A stretch of 64,000 nt of DNA from AWTP1-9 sp035703165 (GCA_035703165.1 DASSYR010000103.1:108527-172526), one strand, 5' to 3'; positions 8,466-17,596 are shown, counted from the stretch's first letter. Numbers and translations: made by a program. The notes: generated by a model not told the origin, from the letters alone.

Positions 8466-8876
8466 ATGCCAAGAGAAATCAGATCTGCTACAGACGTTTC
8501 TTTAACTGCTGCCACCACTACTAATGAGCCTAACGAGTATAAAGACAGGCTGGTAAAATTAATACCTTCCGAAATCGTAACCGCTTACATAACTCTTCAG
8601 GGATTAATTTCCGGACAGCAGGATAACAAGGTGTTATTTATAACTATTGCATTTATAAGCTTGCTGATTTTTACGCCCTTTTATTTAAGTAAAATAAGCG
8701 GTGTTAGTAAAATTGGGCAAATTGTTTTTACTACTATAGCTTTTGTTATCTGGGTTATGGCATCGGGGGGATTTCATATTATGTTGCCCAACGTGCAGGT
8801 ATTTGATAGTAATTTCCTGGGGTCAATGATTTTAATTATTTACACATTAGCTATCCCTTTTGTGTATAAAGGATGA
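8466..8876 (+). CDS. Small multi-pass membrane protein of unknown function
   Basis: The 136-aa protein has a short soluble N-terminus with an EYKDRLVKLIPSEIVTAY segment, followed by about four hydrophobic helices in the C-terminal ~100 residues. I do not recognise a named family. The ATG at 8466 is preferred over an in-frame TTG at 8376, because the repeat described separately ends exactly at this ATG just as its second copy ends at the next gene's ATG. It precedes the soluble protein at 8937 and is probably in the same transcript. Function unknown. Confidence 0.7.
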   Translation: MPREIRSATDVSLTAATTTNEPNEYKDRLVKLIPSEIVTAYITLQGLISGQQDNKVLFITIAFISLLIFTPFYLSKISGVSKIGQIVFTTIAFVIWVMASGGFHIMLPNVQVFDSNFLGSMILIIYTLAIPFVYKG

Positions 8877-8887
8877 TTGCTCATAAA

Positions 8888-8936
8888 CCCGGAAGCCGAA
8901 AAGGGGATTACAGAGTAGGCGATAAAAACTTTATTT
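8888..8936 (+). repeat. Leader repeat, copy 2 (upstream of the 8937 gene)
   Basis: This is the second copy of the leader at 8421-8465, again ending at a start codon (8937). Blocks GGAAGCCGAAAA, GGATTACAGAGTAGGC and AAAAACTTTATT are conserved. The outer GCC...GGC pairing is kept, while the inner stem is altered. A 30-codon frame (8873-8965, ATG overlapping the previous gene's stop as ATGA) runs through it and would itself be translatable. Confidence 0.55.
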
Positions 8937-9425
8937 ATGGCAAAAAAGAAAAAAGGAATAACTAAAGCTAATAAAACAAAGCTTGTAAAATCTGTAACGG
9001 CTTTAAAAGATTTTGTAACTAAAGACTCATCATTAGGAGGCGTTACGATTACAAATTTATACCAGGTCAATAATTCTGCGAACCAGGTAACTTTTGATTT
9101 GGATTTTAGAAATTTTGGCGTTTCAGCCGTTACCAAAGCTGAGCTTCATGATGTTAACGGAACTGATGTTCAATTATTAAATGATGTTCCCGGCTCTCTT
9201 TCCAACATACCTGTTGGCAGTAATACATTAATTGATGGCAAATTTTTAAATATTAAGAGTATTGTTACCGCAAGCTCTCAAACCCCCGTACCTCAAAACC
9301 TTAATGTATCTTTTTCTATTGATGGAGGGGCGACTACCCAGGCCTACCCTATGCCGCCAGCTGCTTTTAATAACACGGGTGATTCAATCGTCATTGATAT
9401 TTCGATTTTCTTTTTTCATATATAA
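8937..9425 (+). CDS. Hypothetical soluble beta-rich protein
   Basis: The 162-aa protein begins with a very basic tail (MAKKKKGITKANKTK). An alternating hydrophobic/polar sequence rich in N, T, V and G follows, suggesting a single beta-sandwich-like domain. No signal peptide and no known family. It lies 60 bp after the membrane-protein gene and 11 bp before a putative outer-membrane protein gene, so co-expression is likely. Function unknown. Confidence 0.65.
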   Translation: MAKKKKGITKANKTKLVKSVTALKDFVTKDSSLGGVTITNLYQVNNSANQVTFDLDFRNFGVSAVTKAELHDVNGTDVQLLNDVPGSLSNIPVGSNTLIDGKFLNIKSIVTASSQTPVPQNLNVSFSIDGGATTQAYPMPPAAFNNTGDSIVIDISIFFFHI

Positions 9426-9436
9426 AATGCCACAGA

Positions 9437-10747
9437 ATGAGAAGAATAACTATTTTATTTTTTTTTGCATCCATCTTTTTTATCGCAAAACAGCAGCAAT
9501 CTTTTGCACAGGCACCAATAAAAGATAAAGCAGATTCCATTAACCATAATAAGTTAACGGAAAAAGATTCCGTAAGTCTTGATGTATTAAATGCCCCGGC
9601 AAACCCTGCTTTTAATTTGCTTGGCATATCTGTAAATGCTATTGAGAGACCAACTGATCTTAGTGCATTTGCACTTTCAATAAAAAATGCCACAAATAGT
9701 TTTACAAAATTACCCAGTAGTTATGCCGTAGAATTATCGCCGGCGGCTCTTTTTAATATAAAAGGGCAAACACTTGATAATTTTAATAAACCTGAAAAAT
9801 ATAGCGACCTTTTTTGGCAAACACTGAGTATCTCTCTCGGTGTTACAAGGTCAGATACCGATGATAAGGAAACAGATGACTCGACATCGTTTACCAAATT
9901 AGGATTTGGGTTAAAATTTTCGATTGTCAGACCAAAGTGGACAGACTCTACCCGTTATTATTATGATGAAATAGTAAGATTGCAGAGTGTAGTACTGAAC
10001 GGGTATGATAGTATTGTTAAGGCGAAGGCAAATAGTAAAACAAAAGTGTTAGAGGCTGCATTAGTAGAAGCAAATCAACTCCCATCGGATAGCCCCGGTA
10101 GGCTGGAAAAAATACAAAATATTATTAAGCAACTTAGCGAGGTAAGAGCCGGAGTTCAAAAAGAAGCCTTGTTACTTATGACAGCGGGTGAAGATGTGTC
10201 AGCATTAAAACAAACAATAGAAAAGTTAAAAGCAAGCGCTAAAAAATTTAAAATTGAACGGAAGGGTGGGTTTCTTGATTTTACCAGTGGTCTTGCCTTG
10301 GATTTCCCCGATAATAAATTTAGTAACTCATTGGTAAGTCGGGCAGGTATGTGGCTTACAGGTGGTTATGAAGGAGGAAATAAAACTTCTGTACTGGGTA
10401 TTTTAAGATACTTATTTCAACCTGATAAAATTTTTGCTGATGACAATGGTACTTTAAACACTAAAAATATTTCAACCTTTGATGCAGGCGCCCGTATTGT
10501 ATTTTCTGGTATGCGGGGAAAGTTCTCATTTAGTGCGGAAGGCATTTACAGAAGTGTTTTAAATGAAGACGTTATATCACCTTCCTGGCGATTAGTTTTT
10601 AATACAGAATACGATGTGGGATTTAATCAGAAGTTAACGTTATCAATTGGAAGAAATTTCAACGGAACTATTTCAAAAGACGGAACAGTGATAGCGGCAC
10701 TTAACTTCATTAAAGGGTTTGGAACGACTAAAAAAATTTCGAAATAA
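9437..10747 (+). CDS. Putative outer-membrane/periplasmic protein with signal peptide
   Basis: The 436-aa protein has a Sec signal peptide (hydrophobic core ILFFFASIFFI, cleavage after SFAQA). The middle contains a charged, coiled-coil-like stretch at about residues 195-280. Flanking regions read like amphipathic beta-strands (for example KLGFGLKFSIVRPKW and FSFSAEGIYRSV), and the C-terminal part fits a barrel. No named family is recognised. Translation probably follows the 8937 gene closely (11 bp gap). A role as the outer-membrane component of the neighbouring unknown genes is inference. Confidence 0.65.
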   Translation: MRRITILFFFASIFFIAKQQQSFAQAPIKDKADSINHNKLTEKDSVSLDVLNAPANPAFNLLGISVNAIERPTDLSAFALSIKNATNSFTKLPSSYAVELSPAALFNIKGQTLDNFNKPEKYSDLFWQTLSISLGVTRSDTDDKETDDSTSFTKLGFGLKFSIVRPKWTDSTRYYYDEIVRLQSVVLNGYDSIVKAKANSKTKVLEAALVEANQLPSDSPGRLEKIQNIIKQLSEVRAGVQKEALLLMTAGEDVSALKQTIEKLKASAKKFKIERKGGFLDFTSGLALDFPDNKFSNSLVSRAGMWLTGGYEGGNKTSVLGILRYLFQPDKIFADDNGTLNTKNISTFDAGARIVFSGMRGKFSFSAEGIYRSVLNEDVISPSWRLVFNTEYDVGFNQKLTLSIGRNFNGTISKDGTVIAALNFIKGFGTTKKISK

Positions 10748-10828
10748 ATTTTAAAAAAGCAATTGGCATTACAGCGCCACCCTTATTGTCAGCAAATAAA
10801 AATAACGTTGTGAAAATAAGAGTAAATT

Positions 10829-10858
10829 CTGCTTACATTCAATCAATAACGTAAGCAG
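10829..10858. repeat. Inverted repeat upstream of the lipoprotein gene
   Basis: CTGCTTAC (10829-10836) and GTAAGCAG (10851-10858) form a perfect 8-bp inverted repeat with a 14-nt spacer, 64 bp before the ATG at 10922. There is no T-run, so it could be an operator or a 5'UTR hairpin rather than a terminator. Confidence 0.4.
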
Positions 10859-10921
10859 TAACGGATGCAAGAGATGACATAAAACCAACTTGTTAAATCA
10901 TCAATGTTAAACGAGCTTGTT

Positions 10922-11770
10922 ATGCGCAAGTTAATAGTATGTTCAATAACAGTTAGTCTTATTATCGCATGTGGAGGTAAAAAAACATCCGATATAGAAT
11001 ATAAAAACGCAGCAATGTTGGATACAGCTTTTGCCGAAGATATCACCCATAAACCTTCTGCTGATACCGTTTATTTTGACGCTGTTCATCAAAATCAAGT
11101 ATTAACGGGTTCGGATACGCAGGAAGAAAGGAAATTAATTACCTATTCAATGCAAAAATCAGTTGGTACCGTATTTGCAAAGGATGTACTAAGAAAAGAA
11201 AAGTCAGCCAATCTTGGCTATTCATATCCGGCTATCATGAGTAGAAATGAAACAAGAGACATTAATGTTTTTGTTTCCATTAATAATCCTGAAAGTTTAG
11301 TAGTAAGTAAATTAAGAGAAATTGACTTTCAACAAATACCCCGAGTTCGAAATTCAAAAGATACATCTGTAATTAGAACACAAAATATTTACCGGTATAA
11401 AAAATTAACCATTCATCTGATTGATGATGGAGATAATTTTATAGTTGACAATAGAACAGGGGAGTCGCAAGTTATTGATTCAGTTAATGGAAATACATGG
11501 CATTGGGTAATTAAAACAAAAAGCAATAATTCTTTGGCAAGGTTAACGTTAAAACTAACTGGTACCGCAGTTGATGGTAAGGAAGAAGAATTGCCGGAAG
11601 AATATATTCATATAAAAATAAAATTGGATAGCAATTGGTTTAGAGTAATACTTGATTATTTACATGATAACCCTAAAGTAAGTGTTCCGGCACTTATCGC
11701 CCTTGCTGGTTTTATAGGATTTATTATTCGTTATCTGCTTGGCAGAAAAAAGGGGGTTGATGATGAATAG
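10922..11770 (+). CDS. Lipoprotein with an additional C-terminal membrane anchor
   Basis: The 282-aa protein begins MRKLIVCSITVSLIIACGGKK, a lipoprotein signal with the acylated cysteine in the lipobox LIIAC. The long polar middle region is beta-rich and of no known family. Near the C-terminus a hydrophobic helix (VPALIALAGFIGFIIRYLL) is followed by a basic RKK tail. The protein therefore appears tethered at both ends, which would suit an inner-membrane periplasmic protein. The ATG at 10922 is preferred over an upstream in-frame start at 10904 because it gives a clean signal. It is the last gene of the uncharacterised cluster, before rpsA. Confidence 0.68.
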   Translation: MRKLIVCSITVSLIIACGGKKTSDIEYKNAAMLDTAFAEDITHKPSADTVYFDAVHQNQVLTGSDTQEERKLITYSMQKSVGTVFAKDVLRKEKSANLGYSYPAIMSRNETRDINVFVSINNPESLVVSKLREIDFQQIPRVRNSKDTSVIRTQNIYRYKKLTIHLIDDGDNFIVDNRTGESQVIDSVNGNTWHWVIKTKSNNSLARLTLKLTGTAVDGKEEELPEEYIHIKIKLDSNWFRVILDYLHDNPKVSVPALIALAGFIGFIIRYLLGRKKGVDDE

Positions 11771-11824
11771 TCTTTTTCTATAGAGATTATCCCTTTTTAC
11801 AGTCTAAAAAACATTTTCAAATCC

Positions 11825-11855
11825 TTGCCGGTTCCGGCTTATTGCCCTATCTTTG
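11825..11855 (+). promoter_or_regulatory. Bacteroidota-type promoter of rpsA
   Basis: TTG (-33) at 11825-11827, a 20-nt spacer, and a perfect TAnnTTTG box (TATCTTTG, 11848-11855). The predicted transcription start is about 11861, about 32 nt upstream of the rpsA ATG at 11893. Confidence 0.82.
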
Positions 11856-11892
11856 CACCCCCGAAAATTAAAACCCCTTTCGGGATTTATTT

Positions 11893-13824
11893 ATGTCAGA
11901 AAACGAAATTGTTAACTCAAACGCTGATGCACAGGAGAATGCTAACGTAGGTTCTGCTACGGAAGCATCTACAGCGACAACAAATGCACCTGTTGAAACT
12001 GCAAAACCATATAGTGGTTTGCAAACAGCTCATGATGATTTTGACTGGAGTGTGGACAAACGGAATGTTACCAGCTACAGCAAAGCAGAGAAAGAAAAAT
12101 ATCATGCCGTTTACGATGGCACCTTTAAACAGGTGACTGATGGAGAAATGGTAGAAGGCATTGTGGTAGGTTCATCCAAAACGGATGTGGTGATCAACAT
12201 TGGTTTTAAAAGCGACGGATTAATCAGCGCTAACGAATTCCGTGATTTGCCCGGCTTAAAAACCGGCGATATTGTGGAAGTAATGGTAGTAGAAAAAGAA
12301 GACCGTGATGGTAATTTGCATTTAAGTCGCAAGCAGGCTCGTATTGCTCGTGCCTGGCAACGTATTATGGAAGTTCATAAATCCGGAGAAGTTGTTACCG
12401 GTTTGGTTACCAGCAAAACAAAGGGTGGTCTTATTGTAGAAGTATTTGGAATGGAAACATTCTTACCCGGTTCTCAAATTGATGTTAAACCTGTAACAGA
12501 TTACGATCAGTTTGTAGGCAAAACAATGGAGTTTAAAGTAGTTAAGATAAACGAAACTATTAAAAACGCAGTGGTATCCCATAAGGCACTTATAGAAAGC
12601 GATATCGAAGCACAACGTGCCGAAATTATGGGCAAACTTGAAAGAGGCCAGGTATTGGAAGGAACCATTAAGAACATTACTGATTTTGGTGCCTTTATGG
12701 ATTTGGGTGGCTTAGACGGTTTATTATACATCACCGACATCAGTTGGGGACGCATTTCTCATCCTTCGGAAGTACTGAAGATGGATCAAAAACTGAAAGT
12801 AGTGGTGTTGGATTTTGATGATGATAAAAAGCGTATCAGCCTTGGTTTAAAACAATTAACCCCTCATCCATGGGATACATTGTCTGATTCAATAAAAGAA
12901 GGAGAAGTAGTAAAAGGTAAAGTAGTAAATATTGAAGATTACGGTGCATTTTTAGAAATAATGCCAGGCGTGGAAGGATTGGTTCACGTAAGTGAAATTA
13001 CATGGGCTAACACTCCGATTAATGCTAAAGAATTCTTCAAATTAAATGATGAATACGAAGCAAAAGTTGTTACGCTTGATAAAGAAAGCCGTAAAATGAG
13101 TCTGTCTATTAAGCAAATGACTCCCGATCCCTGGAGTGATATAGAAACCAGGTACCCCGTACAAAGCAGGCACAAAGGATTGGTAAAAAATATAACACCC
13201 TACGGTGTGTTTGTTGAACTTTCAACCGGCATAGGTGGAATGATTCACATTAGCGATTTGAGTTGGTTAAAACGGTTCAATCACCCCGGTGAATATACCA
13301 AAGTCGGCCAGGAAATAGAAGTGATTATTCTGGGTATTGATAAAGAAAACCGCAAGTTGCAACTGGGTCATAAACAATTGGAAGAAGATCCCTGGAATGC
13401 TTTACAGGATACATTTGCTATCGGTACCATACACGAAGGAACTGTAACACGTAAAGATGATAAAGGCGCTATTGTACAATTGCCTTATGGGCTCGAAGGT
13501 TTTGCTCCCAACCGTCACCTGGCTAAAGAAGATGGCAAAACAGTTACCGCAGACGAAACAGCTCAATTCATGGTAATTGAGTTTGATCGCAATGAAAAGC
13601 GTATCGTGTTAAGTCATACCCGTATTTGGGAACAACAGAAGGCTGATGAAAAAGAAGCTGTTAGAAAAGAAAAAACAGCTGAAGTTGTACGTACCAAAAA
13701 AGTGGTGAAGGATATTCAGAATAAAGTAGAAAAAACCACACTGGGAGATTTAGGTGTGTTAGCTGAGTTAAAGAAAAAAATGGATGGCAATGCCTCCGGT
13801 GCAGGAGAAACAAAAAGCGAATAG
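11893..13824 (+). CDS. rpsA: 30S ribosomal protein S1
   Basis: S1 delivers mRNA to the 30S subunit, a role that matters in Bacteroidota where Shine-Dalgarno sites are weak. The 643-aa protein has six S1/OB repeats, starting near residues 79, 165, 250, 336, 423 and 512. Repeats 3-5 carry the classic GxVxxIxxFGAFVxL-type core, for example GTIKNITDFGAFMDL and GKVVNIEDYGAFLEI. A low-complexity acidic/Asn/Thr N-terminal tail of about 70 residues precedes repeat 1, as is common in this phylum. A strong -33/-7 promoter lies just upstream and a hairpin terminator downstream. Confidence 0.96.
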   Translation: MSENEIVNSNADAQENANVGSATEASTATTNAPVETAKPYSGLQTAHDDFDWSVDKRNVTSYSKAEKEKYHAVYDGTFKQVTDGEMVEGIVVGSSKTDVVINIGFKSDGLISANEFRDLPGLKTGDIVEVMVVEKEDRDGNLHLSRKQARIARAWQRIMEVHKSGEVVTGLVTSKTKGGLIVEVFGMETFLPGSQIDVKPVTDYDQFVGKTMEFKVVKINETIKNAVVSHKALIESDIEAQRAEIMGKLERGQVLEGTIKNITDFGAFMDLGGLDGLLYITDISWGRISHPSEVLKMDQKLKVVVLDFDDDKKRISLGLKQLTPHPWDTLSDSIKEGEVVKGKVVNIEDYGAFLEIMPGVEGLVHVSEITWANTPINAKEFFKLNDEYEAKVVTLDKESRKMSLSIKQMTPDPWSDIETRYPVQSRHKGLVKNITPYGVFVELSTGIGGMIHISDLSWLKRFNHPGEYTKVGQEIEVIILGIDKENRKLQLGHKQLEEDPWNALQDTFAIGTIHEGTVTRKDDKGAIVQLPYGLEGFAPNRHLAKEDGKTVTADETAQFMVIEFDRNEKRIVLSHTRIWEQQKADEKEAVRKEKTAEVVRTKKVVKDIQNKVEKTTLGDLGVLAELKKKMDGNASGAGETKSE

Positions 13825-13899
13825 CCCTTCAAGTATGGAATACCTTACGATTAAACACGAATTAATATTCTTTGACGAATATTGATTCTTAAAATATAA

Positions 13900-13928
13900 A
13901 TTTGGGATGTAAAAACATCCCATTTTTA
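13900..13928 (+). terminator. Rho-independent terminator after rpsA
   Basis: Stem TGGGATG (13903-13909) / CATCCCA (13916-13922), loop TAAAAA, followed by a T-rich tail (TTTTTATTTTAT). It lies 76 bp after the rpsA stop. Confidence 0.85.
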
Positions 13929-13965
13929 TTTTATAAAACACTCCCTTTAATTTGAATTTTATAGT

Positions 13966-14472
13966 ATGCGTTATTTCTTGGTTGGATTTATGGGTACCGG
14001 AAAATCATACTGGGGAAAGCTTTGGGCAAAGGCCAGCGGAATATCTTATTACGACTTAGATGAAGAGATAGAAAAAGCCGAGGGCAAAACAATTACCGAC
14101 ATATTTAAAGAAAACGGGGAAGGGTATTTTAGAAAAAAAGAAAAGCAGGTACTTTCTTCTTTTTTTAAAAAAGATAATTTTATTCTTTCGTGCGGAGGAG
14201 GCACACCCTGTTTCTTTAATAACATGAAAAAAATGAATCAAAAAGGAGTGACGATTTATTTAAAAACAGGTATTGACGAATTAGTTAAACGCCTAAGCGC
14301 CGAAAAACAAATAAGGCCTTTGATAGGAAATGTAGAAGATGACCTGTTGAAAGATTTTATTTTACAACGGTTAAAGGAGAGAGAACCGTTTTACAGCAAA
14401 GCCATTTATCATTTTAACACTGCTTTTTTATCAGAAGAAAATTTCAAAAAAATTGCATCACAGCATGAATAG
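13966..14472 (+). CDS. aroK: Shikimate kinase
   Basis: It phosphorylates shikimate with ATP in the pathway to chorismate and aromatic amino acids. The 168-aa protein shows the Walker A motif GFMGTGKS (residues 7-14), the DLDEEIE shikimate-binding segment, the CGGG motif (SCGGGTP) and the lid arginine region (IRPLIG), all at standard spacing. The gene overlaps the following DUF423 gene by 8 bp, indicating translational coupling. Confidence 0.94.
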   Translation: MRYFLVGFMGTGKSYWGKLWAKASGISYYDLDEEIEKAEGKTITDIFKENGEGYFRKKEKQVLSSFFKKDNFILSCGGGTPCFFNNMKKMNQKGVTIYLKTGIDELVKRLSAEKQIRPLIGNVEDDLLKDFILQRLKEREPFYSKAIYHFNTAFLSEENFKKIASQHE

Positions 14473-14851
14473 GTCATTTATTAAAATAGCTGCTTTTTTG
14501 GGCGCACTGTCCGTCGCTCTTGGTGCCTTTGGAGCACATACATTAAAGCAATATATAACCCCGGAAGTATTAAACACCTATGAAACAGCGATACGTTACC
14601 AGTTTTTTCATGCTTTAGCTTTGCTGGCTGTGGGAATTTTATTTAAAGATTATCCAAATAAATGGGTAAGCTATTCCGGCAAATTATTTATAGGAGGGAT
14701 TATTCTCTTTAGCGGGAGCTTATATACTCTTGTGTTTTTTAAAATAGCTTCTATTTATCAATTTAATTGGGTTGGGGCATTAACGCCCATTGGAGGAGTA
14801 GCGTTTATAACAGGATGGATTTGTTTATTAATCGGAGTAAAGAAGAATTAA
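14465..14851 (+). CDS. DUF423 family membrane protein
   Basis: The 128-aa protein has four predicted transmembrane helices and the family signature GALSVALGAFGAHTLK near the N-terminus, plus ETAIRYQFFHALALL. This is the YgdD/TMEM256 family, whose function is unknown. The ATG at 14465 is chosen over an in-frame TTG at 14453 because the family begins immediately before this hydrophobic segment. It overlaps the aroK stop by 8 bp. No terminator is seen between it and the ftsK promoter. Confidence 0.9.
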   Translation: MNRSFIKIAAFLGALSVALGAFGAHTLKQYITPEVLNTYETAIRYQFFHALALLAVGILFKDYPNKWVSYSGKLFIGGIILFSGSLYTLVFFKIASIYQFNWVGALTPIGGVAFITGWICLLIGVKKN

Positions 14852-15063
14852 GGTTATTGGATTTTTTTATACGAGTGTGCTAATAATAGCTCATTTTTCT
14901 TTCACTCCAGGCTTGCCCGCCCGGTAGCTTATGGAAATTTCTTTTTCCTTATCTTCTCCACATTATTTTTATAACAGGTAAGTTGCAAACTATAGTATTG
15001 TTGTGTAAACATATTTACTGTTGCCCAATAAAAGCAATTTAGTTATCGTTTTAGGCTTATTAT

Positions 15064-15071
15064 TATCTTTG
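15064..15071 (+). promoter_or_regulatory. Promoter -7 box of ftsK
   Basis: TATCTTTG (15064-15071) matches TAnnTTTG. It lies 5 nt before the ATG at 15077, so the transcript would be nearly leaderless. The -33 position holds only a partial match (TTTA at 15038-15041). The remainder of 14852-15063 shows no other feature. Confidence 0.5.
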
Positions 15072-15076
15072 CTACC

Positions 15077-17596
15077 ATGGCAGCCAACCGCATAAAAAAA
15101 AATAAAAAACAAAGCGACACGGAAGAACTAAAGCAGGAAAAACAAGAAACTGTTTCCGTTAAGCAGTTGGCTAATGATGAGCGGACTCATAAAATTGCAG
15201 GCACTATTTTATTATTACTTTCTTTTATTCTTTTTGTATCATTTATTTCATATTGTTTTACCTGGAAGGAAGACCAGGATAAAGTGCTTCCGGGGATTAA
15301 GGGATTTTTATTTGGGCCGGATGTACCCGTAGCAAACTTATTAGGCAGGTTGGGTGCCTGGGTTTCCTACACCTTTTTCAAAGGATTTGGCGTAGCTTCT
15401 TTTCTTTTTTGCACCTTCTTTTTTGTAGCCGGTGCCAACTTACTTTTTGCAAAAAAAATATTTTCTCTGTGGAGGAATTTTAGATATGTATTAACCGGGC
15501 TTTTGTTTGTTTCTACCCTTTTTGCATTCGTCTTTAAAGGAAATCTTTTTTCATGGGGTGGAGCAGTGGGCGATAATATCAGTAAATGGTTTTCCGGTTT
15601 TATGGGTTCTATTGGCACTGCAATTTTTCTTGCTATTACAGGGTTTATTTACATTATCTGGCGTTTTAATCCTGTATTTAAGTTACCGGAAAGAAAAAAA
15701 GAAGCGATAGCAGAAGGTAACGAGGCAGATGAATTAAAAATCGAAAATGCAGCGGAGGGTAATATTGAATCAATGGCTTCAGAAGAAAATGGATTGATAA
15801 AAGGGAATTCTTTAAAAGGAGATTCGGGTATTCTTACCGTACCCCCTGTTATTCCTGAAAATAACACGCTCAACAATTTTAAAGTAATTGAGAAAGATTT
15901 ACCAAAAGAAGAGATAGCGGATAATACATTATTAACACCTCAAAAGCCGGTGGCAGAGCAGGTGCCTGTTGCAGAAAAACCTGTTACCAACCCAAAAGAG
16001 GATGATGGGCTTGCTCTTGAAATTAAACAATCGGCTGGTGACCAAGCATCTTCCTTAAAAGAAGATATAACTAAATTAAAAGAAAATCTTCCTCCATACG
16101 ATCCCGTGCTTGATTTAAAAGATTATAAATATCCTCAGCTTGATTTACTGGAAAATCATGGTAGTGAAAAAATTGTGATGGATAATAATGAACTTGAAAA
16201 TCACAAAACACAAATTTTAAGTACACTCCGCAATTATGATATAGAGATTCAAAAAATAATGGCTACAGTAGGCCCTACCGTTACTCTGTATGAAATTGTG
16301 CCTGCGGCTGGTGTACGGATATCCCGTATTAAAAACCTGGAAGACGATATTGCGTTAAGCCTTGCTGCCTTGGGTATTCGGATAATTGCTCCTATTCCCG
16401 GTAAGGGAACTATAGGTATTGAGGTGCCAAATGTAAAAAAGACGGTGGTCAGCATGCGCACCTTGTTATCATCTGATAAATTTCAAAAAAATAATTTTGC
16501 TTTGCCCATTGCCATTGGGAAAAGAATTGATAATGAGAATTTTATTGTGGATTTAACCAGTATGCCCCATTTATTAATGGCAGGCGCTACCGGTCAGGGT
16601 AAATCCGTTGGTGTAAATGCGGTTCTTGTTTCTTTACTGTACAAAAAGCATCCTTCGCAATTAAAGTTGGTTTTGGTTGACCCCAAAAAAGTGGAATTGA
16701 GTTTATACCGCGTAATAGAAAAGCATTTTTTGGCAAAACTTCCGGGTGAGGAGGAAGCTATTATTACTGATACAAAGAAGGTGGTACATACGTTAAATGC
16801 GCTTTGTATTGAAATGGATAACCGGTACGATTTACTTAAAGAGGCTGGTTGTAGAAACATACGTGAGTACAATGAGAAATTTGTAGCCCGTAAGTTAAGC
16901 CCCGAGAAGGGTCATCAATATCTTCCCTTTATCGTATTGGTGATTGATGAGTTTGCTGATTTAATAATGACAGCGGGTAAGGAAATAGAAATGCCAATTG
17001 CGAGACTGGCACAATTAGCCCGTGCCGTGGGTATCCATCTTATTATAGCCACCCAACGCCCATCTGTAAATATCATTACCGGCACCATTAAAGCAAACTT
17101 TCCGGCAAGGATTGCTTTCAAAGTTTCTTCCAAGATTGACTCCCGAACAATTTTGGATCTGGGTGGAGCAGAACAATTAATTGGCAAGGGAGATATGCTC
17201 ATATCTTATAATGGCGAAATAACCCGCCTGCAATGTGCTTTTGTAGATACTCCCGAAGTTCAGGAAATATGCGATTTTATTAACAAACAAAGAGGTTACC
17301 CCCATGCTTTTTTACTACCGGAATACGTTGACGAAAAAGAACTGGAGGGAAAAGAGTTTGACATGGGAGAGAGAGATTCTTTATTTGAAGATGCTGCAAG
17401 ACTTATTGTTCAGAGCCAGGTTGGCTCAACATCACTCTTACAACGCCGGATGAAACTGGGGTATAACCGTGCCGGCCGATTGATGGACCAACTGGAAGCA
17501 GCCGGAATTGTTGGCGCTAACCAGGGTAGCAAAGCACGAGATGTACTTATTAAAACCGAGATGGAACTGGAACAGCACTTGACTTCCCTCGGATAA
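15077..17596 (+). CDS. ftsK: DNA translocase FtsK
   Basis: FtsK pumps DNA at the division septum and activates XerCD-dependent chromosome dimer resolution. The 839-aa protein has four N-terminal transmembrane helices (about residues 38-200), then a Glu/Pro/Lys-rich linker (about 205-345). The RecA-type motor follows, with Walker A GATGQGKSVG near residue 503 and Walker B LVIDEFADLI. The C-terminal gamma winged-helix domain recognises KOPS (GSTSLLQRRMKLGYNRAGRL). The linker is much shorter than in E. coli, as usual in this phylum. Confidence 0.96.
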   Translation: MAANRIKKNKKQSDTEELKQEKQETVSVKQLANDERTHKIAGTILLLLSFILFVSFISYCFTWKEDQDKVLPGIKGFLFGPDVPVANLLGRLGAWVSYTFFKGFGVASFLFCTFFFVAGANLLFAKKIFSLWRNFRYVLTGLLFVSTLFAFVFKGNLFSWGGAVGDNISKWFSGFMGSIGTAIFLAITGFIYIIWRFNPVFKLPERKKEAIAEGNEADELKIENAAEGNIESMASEENGLIKGNSLKGDSGILTVPPVIPENNTLNNFKVIEKDLPKEEIADNTLLTPQKPVAEQVPVAEKPVTNPKEDDGLALEIKQSAGDQASSLKEDITKLKENLPPYDPVLDLKDYKYPQLDLLENHGSEKIVMDNNELENHKTQILSTLRNYDIEIQKIMATVGPTVTLYEIVPAAGVRISRIKNLEDDIALSLAALGIRIIAPIPGKGTIGIEVPNVKKTVVSMRTLLSSDKFQKNNFALPIAIGKRIDNENFIVDLTSMPHLLMAGATGQGKSVGVNAVLVSLLYKKHPSQLKLVLVDPKKVELSLYRVIEKHFLAKLPGEEEAIITDTKKVVHTLNALCIEMDNRYDLLKEAGCRNIREYNEKFVARKLSPEKGHQYLPFIVLVIDEFADLIMTAGKEIEMPIARLAQLARAVGIHLIIATQRPSVNIITGTIKANFPARIAFKVSSKIDSRTILDLGGAEQLIGKGDMLISYNGEITRLQCAFVDTPEVQEICDFINKQRGYPHAFLLPEYVDEKELEGKEFDMGERDSLFEDAARLIVQSQVGSTSLLQRRMKLGYNRAGRLMDQLEAAGIVGANQGSKARDVLIKTEMELEQHLTSLG

